Made by a program: the position numbers and the translations under genes
The notes under the pieces: model-generated
The model's database searches: none
Told to the model about the DNA's origin: nothing
What the model saw: only the letters and a program-made list of their open reading frames with translations
NCBI GenBank assembly: GCA_023634235.1
Contig: JAMKCF010000002.1
Coordinates: 4,641,222-4,705,221, forward strand
Direction: 5' to 3'
Source: Pisaster brevispinus
Lineage: Eukaryota > Echinodermata > Asteroidea > Forcipulatida > Asteriidae
DNA length: 64,000 nt
Shown here: positions 33,119 through 45,870 of the stretch, piece after piece
Position numbering within the stretch: the first letter of the stretch is position 1
Layout of the letters: every line of letters starts with the position of its first letter

Positions 33119-36100
33119 GCAGCCAGAAAAAGACATTGGTTAGATTTCGTCAACTTTGTTTCTATAAGTAGTGGATGGTTATAGCATTGATTAATGTTGA
33201 TATAGAATAGCCCATGCACACTTTTTCTGCGTAACCTTAATTTAGACATACCTGTAAAAAAACGGGGTAGGAGGCTATACCAGCGAATAATGTTAATTTA
33301 ATGTACAGTTATGTTGCTTGTGGAAAATCATTCAGCGTTTATTTAAAGTAGATGTACAAAATGATGCACTTACTGTTTCATTTAGAAGACAATGGCAGTA
33401 ACGACTGAAGAAAAACTAAATAATGATATGCAATTGATAGAGTTGACAGGAACGAAACTATAATAGTTACGAAACTATAATAGTAACATAATTGCACTAC
33501 CGTAGCCCCAATAACTATTCCATCACCTACTAATATGTAAAGTTGACATACTTTCTTACCGTTGAAAGAGGAAACAAATTCATGAAATTATTGGTGTAAC
33601 CTGCCCCAAGGGCCCAGAATTGTTAAATGGAGAGAATACTCGTACCTAAATACAAACAGGTTTCTAAAGATTGTTTGTTGATGACTGAAAAGAAAAGATG
33701 TTATGGCGAGCTAACGGGGGGGGGGGGGGTCATCAAAAAGGAAGGCACGTTATTCACTCAAGAAGACTGCATTCGTGGAAATTGATGATGAAAGGCTGGG
33801 TTTTTTTCCCCAAAGAGTGATTACTGATTTTTTTTAAAGTTTGGTGCACCTTTTCATGGTTGTTATTCTCTTTTTCCTTTTTGACATACACTGTAAAATA
33901 TATTGCTTTGCTATATGTTGTTATGTTTTTATAATGGTCTTATTGTGTATCATTTTGTGTCTGAAGAAACTAAAACTGAGGCAATGATGGCAATTGCCTC
34001 CGTGCCCCTTGTCATTGCCTTGGTGCCCTTTGATATTTGAACTTTCCGCATTGAAGTGTCCTCTATTCAGGACAAACCTGCTTGCCCCTTACCAGAACGA
34101 AGTATTGAGCTTCCAAGGGTTGGAATGAGGTGTTCTTAAGTTGCCGAAAATCCGTCTTTAATGGAATGTTGGAAACCCCAAACGATCCTTAGGGAGTTAT
34201 TACTTCACCGTATTTGAATGTTATTGTTTTGTTTGTGAAATTATTCAAGTTGCGCAATCATTTAGTTTTAGACTGGTTTTTGGACGTTTATTGTTACATT
34301 ACAAAATATATTCAATAATAGTTTGCAAGTATACTAACACGTTAATGTGAAAGGCACCCTTAATCTTAAAATAAAGCTGAGGAAACGTAAGTAGGCATAA
34401 ATATTGCTCGCAATAATAAAGGTTAATCAAAAACACCTGTGGGGAGTAGGGAGAAAGGACTAACGACCAGTCAAAATGTTGTTTTTTAATACAATTATTG
34501 TTTGAGGTATCTAGAACTATATCCATCTGAAGATTACATTCTTAACATTTGTTTAATATTTCTTCTTGTAATTAATCTAGTTATTGGTAGCTTGCATACG
34601 ATCAAATATTTTGTCATGGGTTAAAACCGTGCCCATTTTAAAAGTCGAAATTATTGCTTGACTATAAGGACAAATTAGAGGGACACAAGCAATACACGAT
34701 TATGGTATTTTGGCTGGTAACCTTCTCAGATAACCATCATTTCTTATGTAATTGGGTCATGGCAATACTTTATCAAACTTCTAAGCACCAAAATTAGCTA
34801 AGCAAAGAAAAATGTATCGCTAGCGGAGATTGGTTTCCAGCCAAGATTCTTTGTCACTTACAAGGATTTCTGTTTCCTGTAATAAAAAGCGCAGGGCCAA
34901 ACTTTACAGAGTTGTTTAAACATACAATTTTGCTGAAGAAATTGAAAAAGACGGTACATGCGGTATGGCATCTTGGTTGGTTTGAATCCAGTCAGCAGAA
35001 CTAATTTGTGCTTATGTACTTTTTATGCTAAAGCAGCTCTATGAAATTGGACCCTTATTTGAAAATGATAATGTCCCGAAAATTGTAAGCATGTTTGTGT
35101 AGATTAACACCAAGTGAATCTTTTCATATGGAGTCGTTATGAAAAAAAGGGAGTGAAAACGTGAAGTGATAATCGCTCATGAAATTATTGCTTATTATAA
35201 AATAAAAGAACAAGCTAGAATGCACTGATTTACATTGACTTAAACAACTACATCTTGCTTGGCATGTTGTAAGCAACTGTGGATTGTGGGTAAACCTAAA
35301 GGCTGGTTAATGAATGATCATAGAAACTATAGATCTAATTTTAGATTCACACAAAATGTTATTCTCACTCTTTGTATACCAAACAGTGAGATTTCAGGTT
35401 TTAAAATCTGGTTTTCACGAGATACTAATGTTGATCGTTATATATTGCCAATAAGTATAATAAATAGGTAATTTTAAAACACATTTAGCTAACTTCTTCT
35501 TAGCAGTTTGGCCAAATGAAGAATAACTCACATGTATTTTCCGAAACGGTTTGACTGTGTATAAACCCAATAAATGCTAGGTATTTCTAACTTCCGTGTG
35601 TACTCAAAGAACTTCCATTTATACAGAATTGTAAAGCAAGGCTAAACCAACATTCTCCTTTTTTATAACATTCCAAATAATTTCAAAAGCTTGTCTGGTT
35701 TCATGTGTGAAGTTGTATGAAAGCAACATTAAGGTACCGTGACGTCAAGGACTTTCAGATTAACAATGGAAACATTGGCAGGAATTAAAGATGTGGTGTG
35801 GTTCTTGAAAAACAAACAAAACAACATATTTTTATGGTTTCTACAAAAGGTGGATTTGTTTTTGAGAAACACAACAAATTGTAGTTTTTGAACGGTTTTG
35901 TGCACAAATATCTGTATATAATTCCTTAAACAAATATTTTCCTTAAATCAAGAACCGCGCCTCTAAGAACGCTGTCAAACACTAAAAATCGTTTTTAAGG
36001 ATTATAACACTGAATTTATTGACCCCCAAAAGAAAACAAAAACAAAAACAAAAACAAAAAACAAACAAAGACTCGACCCCACCCCACCCAAAAAATAAAA

Positions 36101-36560
36101 ACACAGAACGCTTTTAAATAACTGCTTTTGTCAAAATTAACGTAATTGATGAACGTAACTGTAGCCAGCCAATAATGGACCCACGCTCAACAGATTTTGA
36201 TTTACTAAGGTTTTTTTAGTCACTGCTGTAACTTTGATTTTCCATCGTACTTTTAAGGCGGCAGAGAAAGACAATCCTGGGGGAAACAAAACTGCTGTGT
36301 ACGCGGAGACTCGGACCGCCTACGGGCGCTGATCGCGGAATGGAAAACTGCCGGGCGCCGTCTACTGGGAAACGGATACAGTGTGTATGTTTTAAGAGAG
36401 GGGGAGATTCCAACATTTTTTTTTTTCCAGTTTCGAATCCCATTTAGAAGCACAAGATTTGGCGCATTGTAAAAAAATAAGCATAATACACCATTATGGG
36501 CATTTGTCTTACATGAAAGTTGAGCGTTCAGTTTAAAAAAAAAACAGAAGCTGAACTTCA
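32764..36560. other. 3' flank of long-tail gene 3; no gene seen
   Basis: The first 180 bases match the other long-tail 3' ends. The SINE/MITE part is missing here. A poly-A run (about 33,087-33,117) and a G-run (33,716-33,729) are present. Parts of 33,360-33,420 and 34,200-35,900 match the flanks of genes 1, 2 and 4. A short GC-rich block near 36,290-36,380 is unidentified. Confidence 0.5.
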
Positions 36561-39111
36561 AAAAAGAGCTCTAAATGCAAGATTTAATGTTTTCCTCAAT
36601 ACTTTCTCAGACAGCACATGCCTGGGAATTCATCTTTGAGAGGGCAAGGCTATTTTCATTTTGCAAAGAGCACTTCTATCGGAAAATCTTTGGAACACCA
36701 AGACCAAGACCAGAGACAGCAGAAGCACGGCCTCTGTGTAATTTCAGGCTTGCAGCTCCTGCGTTGAAACAGAATCAATTCAGTGTAACCTGATGATTGG
36801 AAACCAAATTGTAAACTACGTCACAGGCCTACCGGTTAACTTCCTTTGTTTTTTTACCTGACTACGAAAGATTTTCAGAAAAACCACAATGACAGTTGGG
36901 ATGTAATATTGACTGTTGTACTCTCATTAATGAAGCGTTTTTTTACTCATTTTTGGATGAATTTCAAACCAATTAAAAAACAGTTTTTTCTTTGAAACAA
37001 TTTTTAATAGATGATGCTGTAAAAACACAAAAAACATACAAAAAGTTTTGCTTATGACACGGATAAATCACAAAATACGCGCAACATGTAACAATAACTG
37101 TACTTGGCTAATGGACGTGAGATAATGCCGGTATCTCACAATTATTCATTTTTTTGTTTTTATTTGTGAACATTTCAAAGGCGGATTTTTATCGTGCAAT
37201 ACCTCGAATAAAAGCTAATGTTCTTGAATCTATAACAAAAGCTATTTAACATTTTAATCAAAGTTATAAGTAAGGTCAAATAGGCCCAACAGTGGACAAA
37301 TATCTTTAAAACAAAAGTACTGATCCGAACCCCTCCTTTATCTCAACTTAGACGACGCACTGTCAAATAAAAATAATATTCGAATAATGCAAATCACTTT
37401 TGAGAAATTAAATTGAAGGAAACAGCATGCATAAGCTTATGTCTATGTATACCAGTGATGTCGAAGTCGATTGAAAACGGTAAAGTCATAACAAAGATCG
37501 AAACCCAATATGAGATTGCAGACAAAGTGATGCGGGAGACGAAGATGGAAGACTGGTGTGGAGAAGGAAAATGCGCAGGTTGAGAACTACAACACAACGA
37601 GCGGTTCAATACAGCTCCTGTAGTTTCATTTACATGGAGTCAGCTGTTCATCGATTCATGTATCGACAAGTTCACAAGTGTAAGGTTATCATAATAGTTA
37701 GCATGCAAAACCAAATCATGGAGGCATAGATGTTAATAATGAACCCAAAAAGAAAGGGGGGGTTAACCACTGAGAGTTCACTATTCAGTATCAAGAAAAA
37801 TGTTCCGTTTAGACTCGACTTAACGCAGCCCGAATTCGTTAAATTTCAATTGTTTTTTCTGTTCTCATTCCGTGTGCTTTAGTTGTTAACAATCAACCAT
37901 GGCTTTACGATGTTGGTTGATGCGTCTGTGCTCGGTGCTCTAGTGATTCAACTCATTGATAAGGGTAGGGGATAGGGGAGCTCATACTTTACAAACAATT
38001 CCGTGGGACTACATAATATTTCTTCCAAATTTTCAGCTGTAACTGACTTAATATACGTATAAATAAAGAGACTCTAGTACCAAAAATCTAATACAAGAGC
38101 TCAATTTTCAGCCAAATGTTTAAACATGCACTGCCCAATTTTTGCAGTAGGTATATTTTTAAAGAAATGTTTTGTTAAACGAATTTTGACAGATGTTGCT
38201 GTTTCAACACGAAAAACTGTCGCGTATGCCAAGGACAATGCAGAAAATGCATGCAACATGCAAAACTGTTTGTACATGTCTGGTGGACGTGAGATGAAGT
38301 CGGAATCCAGACAATAGTTCATGTTAAGTTTTTTAACTACTTACCTCAACAATACCGCAAGTTTACAACTGTTTTCGAATCTATAAAACAGCTAATAAAA
38401 TTTAAGATCAAAATAACAAGTTAGCTCAAAAAAGTAAAAAAATTGGACCTAGCATTTTTAAAACAAAGGTTCTGATTCTAACTCCCCTTTATTTCAACTT
38501 AAAGGTCCATTATTATAATAAGAGGAATAATCGGACATGACTGAAATCGGATTTCAGTCATGAAAAAATAACTTTACCCCCCCCCCCAAACGCACAAAAA
38601 CAACCAAAAACAAAACAACAACAACAACCCAGAAAATAATAGTGGATCTTTGTTAAACAGTGTTGAAGTCGATACAAAACAGAGAAGAAAACACAAATAT
38701 CGAAAACCAAAATGAGATTGCAGACAAAAGGTTGGGGGACCGAGAGGGAGGATATACTGGTGTGGAGATGGAGAGGACCCAGGTCGAGAACTACAACAAA
38801 ACGAGCGGTTCAATTGAGTCCATATAGTTTCGTTTACATGGATTCAAGTCGGCCGCTAACCTAGCATCGATTCATGTCTCCACAAGTTCACATCAGGACA
38901 TTATTTTCAACCCAAGTGTAAGGTTATTGTAATAATTTACATGCTAAAACAAATTGTTGAAGCGTAGATGTCAACAATAAACACGGAAGGAAAGGTGCTA
39001 ACCACTCTTCAGTATCAAGTATAGTGTTCAGTTTGAACTGAATTCGTCAATTTTCTCCCAGTTTCCGATTCTCGTTCTGCGTACTTGCTCTTCAGTAATA
39101 AGCAATCAACC
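36561..39111. repeat. Upstream module of long-tail gene 4, partly tandem
   Basis: 37,010-37,950 and 38,100-39,111 repeat modules from before gene 3. The AAAACGG..AAGATCGAAA..AATGAGATTGCAGACAAA block is present twice (37,470 and 38,690). 36,561-36,850 has no recognised content. Confidence 0.6.
37899..37950 (+). pseudogene. Signal-peptide relic of a type-A receptor
   Basis: The conserved 5' region (37,740-37,898, ending AATCAACC) is followed by ATG and codons for MALRCWLMRL, then GCTCGGTGCTCTAGTGATTCA. The homology to the receptor start then stops and unrelated sequence follows. This is a truncated extra copy between genes 3 and 4. Confidence 0.7.
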
Positions 39112-41106
39112 ATGGCTTTAAGGTGTTGGTTGACGCGTCTGATCCTGCTGTGTATGTGGTGCTTTATGATTCATATACAGTCATTACTGCGGATGCACAA
39201 ACATTGGTATTCACTAAAGCTTCACCAATGGGTGACGTAGTGGAGGGTGATACAGTTCAACTAAGATGTGATGCATTTAACCTGCAATCCATGCACTTCA
39301 TTGAGTGGACGAGACTGGTCGTGTCATCACAAGTGACACTCGCTACTAATGGGACCAGCGTAGACCCGAGATTTAATCTGACTAGAACTCATTCGTCACC
39401 ACAATCTATTGTTGATTTTTTTGTTATCAGTGATGTGCGGAAGGAGGATACGTCAACTTACAGCTGTATAGTGAGGGCTTCTAAAAACATGAATAATCCA
39501 GCGATAACACAAATCACTTATCTTGCAGTGCTTTACTTCCCATCTGCCATGTACCCCATCTGCATCCCTGATGGTCCTTTCACTGTACAAGAAGGAACAA
39601 CAGTAAACATGAGCCGCACTACTGAGTTAGGAAACCCAGCAGTACCGATGCAGATTCTTACAAGTAGTACTAGCTATGCATGGACTTCTAGCACAGTTGG
39701 TAACGAACAAATGAGGTCATTAAGTCTAAGTGTAAATGCAACTAATGAAGGTTTTTCATATGAACAACTGATGATCCGACCAAAACAAGTACAACCATCG
39801 AGAAAACATCAGCAGCTACAGAAAAAAAACAGACAGTACGCCAACCGAGACAACATCAGTTACGATAACCTCTACTATAACCACAGACCCAAGTACAGAT
39901 TCTTCCATAAGCCAGCCAAATAGTCCCACTACCGATCTCCCTATTGCCATCATAGCAGGAGCCGCTGGTGCTGGTGGTTTCATTCTCCTCATAGTGATAA
40001 CACTGATTGTACTCTACGTGTGTAGATATTGCTGCTTCAATGATAAATCACACAGATCATCATCATTATGGCTCACTGACTTACCACTGAATGAAACAAT
40101 TGAAGACCCAAACACCGTCCATGACATTGATCGTGGTGAACCCAAGATGTCCACGAGCGTGAATAAGACTGACCTCATGACAGAAAACAAACCTGATCTG
40201 AGAATGCCACCATAATCTGAACCAGAATCATCCCACCTTGACACACAGGATATGCTAAGAAATGATAGTGAGGCAGCATACTTCATTTCTAAAATAAACC
40301 TCTCAATTCACTCGCAAAACCAAGAAAGTCTAAGATCTCCAGGGATTTCAAGCTTTAAATTGACCAGGTCTGATGATTGCATCACTGACAAGAAAGATGG
40401 GGAGTATCTTGGAACAGTAGAGCCAAATGAAGGAGATGCTCCTAAGTATGGAGTGTCGAAGAAATCGAATCGAGTCTCACAGGGGAGTAAGAAGAAGCAG
40501 CCGGAGATTATGACAGATGGACCAGATCCTTGGGCCGATGTTTCACTCAATCAGCATGAGAACATAAGTCCATCATCCACCGAAAATGAATATGCAGAGA
40601 TGCCTTCCCTTTCTGATGATCCAGGCCACAGCGGGAAACCAACAGCTACAGTAAGACCTGTGTCCCATACCCCTAAACCACCCATTCCCACTAAACCTGT
40701 CTAGGATCATCAGTCATCACGCCGTACCAACACTAATCAAGCCCCACCAAGTGTTGCCAAAAAGCCCATCAAGAAGTTCAAACCCAAGGATAAAAATCCA
40801 CCAGCAGATGAGTTTGAGAATCGAGATGAGACACCTCTGCCCTTTCCGGTAGAACCGAGTGTATCCCCACATCCTCCATCACCACCATCGCCTCTCATTT
40901 ATCATAAGGAGAATGCCTCAGTGGAGGGATACGGTGAGGAAGGAGGCGATGAGGTACCACCTGACACCCAGGTACCTCATGAGGCTCGTACAGCGGATGA
41001 TCATGACCTAATGTACACCGGGCTTGATTTGCAATCTGCAACATCAGACGCGATGCCTCAACTACAGGAGGAACAGGCACTGTACGCTAGTATCACGAGT
41101 AAGTAG
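39112..41106 (+). pseudogene. Long-tail Ig receptor gene 4 (ectodomain A), multiply disrupted
   Basis: Same plan as gene 3 but heavily damaged. One base is lost near 39,168 in the signal peptide. The first Cys of Ig domain 2 is Arg (CGC at 39,614-39,616; relatives have TGC). About 75-80 bases are deleted near 39,758, taking the second half of that domain. The stalk A-run has eight A (39,822-39,829). Stops lie at 40,213-40,215 (TAA for Gln) and 40,702-40,704 (TAG in place of TTA..). Helix, CRYCC, YAEM, Pro-rich stretch and an ITIM-like LMYTGLDL are still recognisable to 41,106. It is the oldest-looking pseudogene of the four. Confidence 0.8.
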
Positions 41107-41496
41107 AAGGATCGTGGTTGTGGCACTTCGGTGGAATATGTTAAAAAATGGAAAAAGCTCAGAGATTTTATTTTGCTGCTTTCATGTTTCCTATCCAAGA
41201 GAAAACCAAATTAAGGTAGAAAAGGCGAACCAATATCTGATTATGTGCTGTTAGACTGTTTTTTAAACAAGCTTTCTTTCATAAATGAAAAAAACCAAAA
41301 AAAAAAAAACCAACAACATTCTTTTTGATGTTTACAATCCTTAAGAACAGCCTATTAAGTTACCGAAGTCGGACCCATATCCGAATATCAGCACTCTTAA
41401 GATTTGATGTACATACATGAACGCTATAATACATATAATACGTTGGTTTTAAACTTACACCAATGTATATTAAGCACTGTATATTCAGGGAAATCA

Positions 41497-41600
41497 AGCG
41501 GGTGGGATTCTTACTCACGAAATTTGCATTGCTAGAGCAGATGTCTAACCACTAGACTACCGAGCTAGCCCGATGGCTAGAGGCAGGTCGAAATCTTTAG
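41497..41600 (-). mobile_element. tRNA-derived SINE-like unit, copy 3
   Basis: A box on the minus strand at 41,549-41,559. The B box at 41,506-41,514 is degenerate. Otherwise as copies 1 and 2. Confidence 0.5.
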
Positions 41601-41627
41601 CAGCTGGTACCGCAACGATTTAATAGA

Positions 41628-41815
41628 TTTTTGCGTAGGGGGTAAAACATTTAATTTTGTTTTACTCTTACACTGATGTATATTAAAGACTATTTTTAGT
41701 ACTTTCCCGAGTTCAGTGAACAAAATCCACAGACAAATCACTGAGTATACAGTGCTTAATATACATCGGTGTAAGTGTAAAAACCAAATTTTATTCTTTA
41801 TCCCCGATTCAAAAA
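41628..41815. mobile_element. TIR MITE, copy 3
   Basis: Inverted ends TTTTTGCGTAGGGGG-like and CCCCGATTCAAAAA, with the same internal TTACACTGATGTA and CATCGGTGTAAG words. Confidence 0.7.
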
Positions 41816-43600
41816 TTTACATCTATTAAATATGATACGTATTGTTTTAAAAGCTGATTAAATATTATACATCTTAGAGTAGGCTGTAAAAACGTACACA
41901 GAAAGAAGGTATGATTATGGCATTAATTATTATAGAATACCATTACTGTTCCATTTAACCTTGAGTCAGACAAACCCGGATACAAAAGAAATACCGGGTA
42001 GGTCCACCATCAAACTATTTGAAATTGAACGTACATTCATTACATACTTTACGTTGCCTGTATAAAATCCAGTGTTGTAGTACTAGTACTCAGTACTTGA
42101 ACTCGAGTATTACTCGAACACCGTTTTGATGGTACTTGTCTCCAACTCGTACCGGACTAGCAAAGTGCTACCCAAGCGAAGTCCATACTGAACACTCAAA
42201 TACAAAATAATCAACCTTGAAGTCATGCACCCAGACTTCAAGTTTAAGTACTCGTGGTCAAACTACTACTTGCCTTTCCTTTACGTGCCTTAATGCAATG
42301 AATAGAAGAATAAAGCTCTATGGTGCATTCGTATTTAAAATATAACAATCACCCATTGTCGTCTTGAAATCAGTCAACAACATAGTTGTGTTTACCTCAT
42401 CTGGCAGTATTTATTTTATAAAGTACTTGTACATGGAGGTCCAAGTGCTTGATATTCGTCTGTTGGACTCGATACTCAGATATCACAATACTCGGTACTC
42501 AGAGACTTGTACTCGTACCCAATAACCCAAGATCTATTACTTGAGTACTACTTGGCCATCCTAGTACTCGGCAGTACCTGGTACTCGACTGAAAAGTTTT
42601 TAGCTACAATACTGGTAAATGATTGAGCAATGGTTTAAGTAGAATTAAAATGCACTTACTGTGTTAAAGGACAACAGCAGTAAATCTGAAATGATTAAAA
42701 CATATTTATGTACAAAATACATTGACAAATTCGACAAGGGTAAAACAATCGCAAAAACAGACAATTTTACTAGAGCGCCACACAACTAACTATTCCATTA
42801 CCTTACTGTTGAAATATGTATTTGCTTAAGAAGGCAACAAATTAGTGAATTGATTAGTATTTACTTATATCGTTGGCCCAGAGGACTGTTGCATCAACAA
42901 GGATTCTTGCATCTTACACAAAACAGTTTGTAAATGATTGTCTTCAACTAATGATACTGTACGTTATTAATGTCAACCTTTATGGACGAAGATGACGGGA
43001 TGGGAGAGGGTTTCTTGAAAAGCAAATTTTCTTTTCCTGAAATGTTAAACATTTTACACACTTCTTGGGATAATTATTAACTGAACGTGAATTCTATCGT
43101 ATGTTTTTATATAAATTTATTCACAGTGCCTTTAAAAATATTAATTAGTTTATTGGATGTTATTACTATGTTATACAAAAAGCACACATCACCAACAACC
43201 CGCTAATAAGTAAAATTGTAACTATGCATTTATTCTTATAAAAAATATTAATATTGAAAAACGAAAATGTGGAACAAGGAAGAGGGACTGACATCCACTC
43301 AAGGCATTATGTTTAAAAAGTAGGATATAAAACTATTCCAAATAATAATAAGTTGATTGGATGTTATCATTATGTTAAACAAAAAGCGCGAACTATTGAC
43401 AACTGCACAAATAGTAACATTGTAATGTGCATTTATTCTTATAAAATACAAAAATCTATACAAAAAGCATAACGAAGAAGTTGCATTTATAAAAAGTAGG
43501 ATATAAATCTAATTCCATCTCAAGACTCATTTTTAAAAGACTGGTTCACCTTTCTCGTAACTTAATCAGCAGAATATGCATTTTTAAGTTGTCTACGATT

Positions 43601-45870
43601 TGAAGACCAGAGAATCACAAAAAAAAGGCAAGAACCAAGGTTGTGGAACGTTTCGAAGGAACAGAGCTCAGGACAGCAACTCATCTCTTCGGCTTCTTCA
43701 TACGCCCCAAACAACACCAAACCAAGGGCACGAAGAGGAAGAGGGAGCAGAAGTAACAGCTTCAAACAAACAAAAACAACCGGTCCTTCTCAGGACCACC
43801 ACTCCTTCCAAAGAGAGATTTCATTATACTCGTGTCACAATAATATCAATAATATACGGCATTTCCAAACATATTATTATTAATTATATTTTAACTAATA
43901 AAATCCACCCCCTAGATTTCTCCTACAATGGCCAAACGTAAACTTGTTAAAGAAGCTCGCAACTCACAATCCAAACAAAAAGCCAGTCGCTTTTCACGTA
44001 ACTGATTACACCTCAAATGGTTCAATAAGAATAATATTCTTAATAACTTAGCATTAGACAGTGAACGTTTCATAACAAACCTATCCAAGGCAAATCTTTC
44101 CACAATTGAGAACATTGCCTTAGGAAAAGGACTTAACTTCGTTCCAACTCCCGCTAAGGCTCAACCTTTCAAACCACCATCAAAATGGCTTCCAATTACA
44201 AAACAAAATGCGACACTCGAAAATTACTTGGAAGCCACTAAATACCAATTTGCTCATGTCAAACTGAGAAATCAGAAACCTAACATGACAAAACAAGAGC
44301 TATAAGCCATACTCAAACTAAAACACAATCCAGACATCGTAATTAAACCCTACAATAGAGGAAGAGGCATCTGCATTTTGAACCGAACCGATTACCTACA
44401 AGTGTGTTACAAACATCTTGAATCCGAGCACTACACAAAGCTGGACCAAGATATTACACCACAAACCACTACACTGCTTCATAACCTACTTCTCGATTTA
44501 TATCGAAACAACTATATCAACAAACATACCTTGGCATACCTTGACCCGTCTTCCCTACAATGCAATTGCCCAACAATGTATTTTCTCCCAAAAACACATA
44601 AAACCCCACCGCCGGGCATACCATCTGTAGGAAGACCAATAATAAGCGGTTGCTCAAGCCCTACAGCCAAAATATAAGAATTTGTGGACTACTTTCTTCT
44701 TCATACAGTTACCGCTCAACCTACCTATGTGCGTGACACAGCGGACATACTGAGGAAACTAGAAGAAACAACCTTCCCACCAAATGTTCTGATTACAAGT
44801 ATTGGTGTTGTCTCGATGTACACAAACGTCCGCCAAACAGAGGCGATAAATTGTGTCTGCAATGCCTTAGACCTAAACCACCACCCTTACGCTATCACAA
44901 AACTACCTCCAACTACATCCGTTAACTATTGGAGCTGATCATAGGAAAAAACTGCTTCCAATTCGGTAACAATCACTACCTACACAAAATCGGATGTGCC
45001 ATGGGCTCAACCGCAAGCCCAGAAATTAGTGATATCACACTACACAATCTGGAAAAACAAATCCTTGAAAAAGCTGATCACATCGTAACATGGTGGCGCT
45101 ATAGAGATGACATCCATGTCCTCTATGACAGCACTTTTGAAAATTTCAAGAGCCTCATCTAAACCATGAATCAACTACACCCGACCCTCAAATTTACTTT
45201 TGAGGCATCAGATACTTCCATCAACTATCTTGACTTAACGATCTTCAAAGGTGCAAGGTTCAAGGAAATTGGTACTCTTGACACAAAAGTTTATACCAAA
45301 CCCACTGAAACCTACCAATACCTACACAAAAACATAATCACACCCCCACATGTGTTCAAAGCTTTCATATATGGAAGACACTCCGATATGCTCGAAACAC
45401 AAACAACGAATATGATGTCTTGATCAAAGTCAACAATTTCTCCGAAAAACTAATAACAAGAGGATATAATATTTCGGAAATTAACAAAATCGTTGGGAAA
45501 TTACCACACAGTGAACGATCGAAACTGATTCATAAACGACCATAAAAACAGAAAAGCACAACCCCGCTCGTCTTAAGTACGACATATAAACCGTACATCA
45601 ACCATGGTGACCTAAACAAAGCAATCAATAAACACTGGTCTTTAATACAATGCAACAACACACTCTCGAGGATCTTTCCAGAACCTCCGTTAATTGCATT
45701 CAGAAAAGACCAAAACATAAGGGACAAGTTGATTAGAGCTAAACTTAACCAGAATCCAACCGACTCACCCTCCCAACTGCTCAATCACATCCCACAAGAT
45801 TCGGGATTTATTGATGATTCAGATGAAACAGATGATCCAGATGAAACTAGAGGAACAATTCACCTATGAT
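43601..45870 (+). mobile_element. Penelope-like retroelement, degenerate
   Basis: From the ATG at 43,928 (MAKRKLVKEARN) several frames join into a Penelope-type protein: GKGLNFVPTPAKAQPF, NPDIVIKPYNRGRGI, YFLPKTHKTPPPGIPS, GRPIISGCSSPTAKI, SMYTNV, GCAMGSTASPEISD, WRYRDDIHVLYD, INYLDLTIFKG, YTKPTETYQYL, and finally IRDKLIRAKL. Stops near 44,003, 44,303, 44,675 and 45,160 and several frameshifts inactivate it. The RT motif-A Asp looks replaced by Gly (IGVVSMYTNV), while the later DD pair is kept. No GIY-YIG endonuclease is visible after the RT part. The 5' junction with the receptor flank is near 43,600; the 3' end is uncertain. Confidence 0.8.

Larger units (their letters stand above)
41107..43600. 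other. 3' flank of long-tail gene 4 (recurring flank module)
   Basis: Follows the same order as the flanks of genes 1 and 2: stop, TTAA empty site near 41,357, SINE-like unit, TIR MITE, CTCGAGTACT repeat (42,070-42,610) and AT-rich tail. Homology to gene 2's flank runs to GTCTACGAT at about 43,600, where the Penelope-like element begins. A segment near 43,200-43,260 recurs at 43,405-43,465. No gene is seen. Confidence 0.65.

Noticed and set aside
36253..36793. Short ORFs near 36.2-36.8 kb as genes
   Set aside because: No domain, no conservation in the parallel upstream module before gene 3, and no splice or start context.
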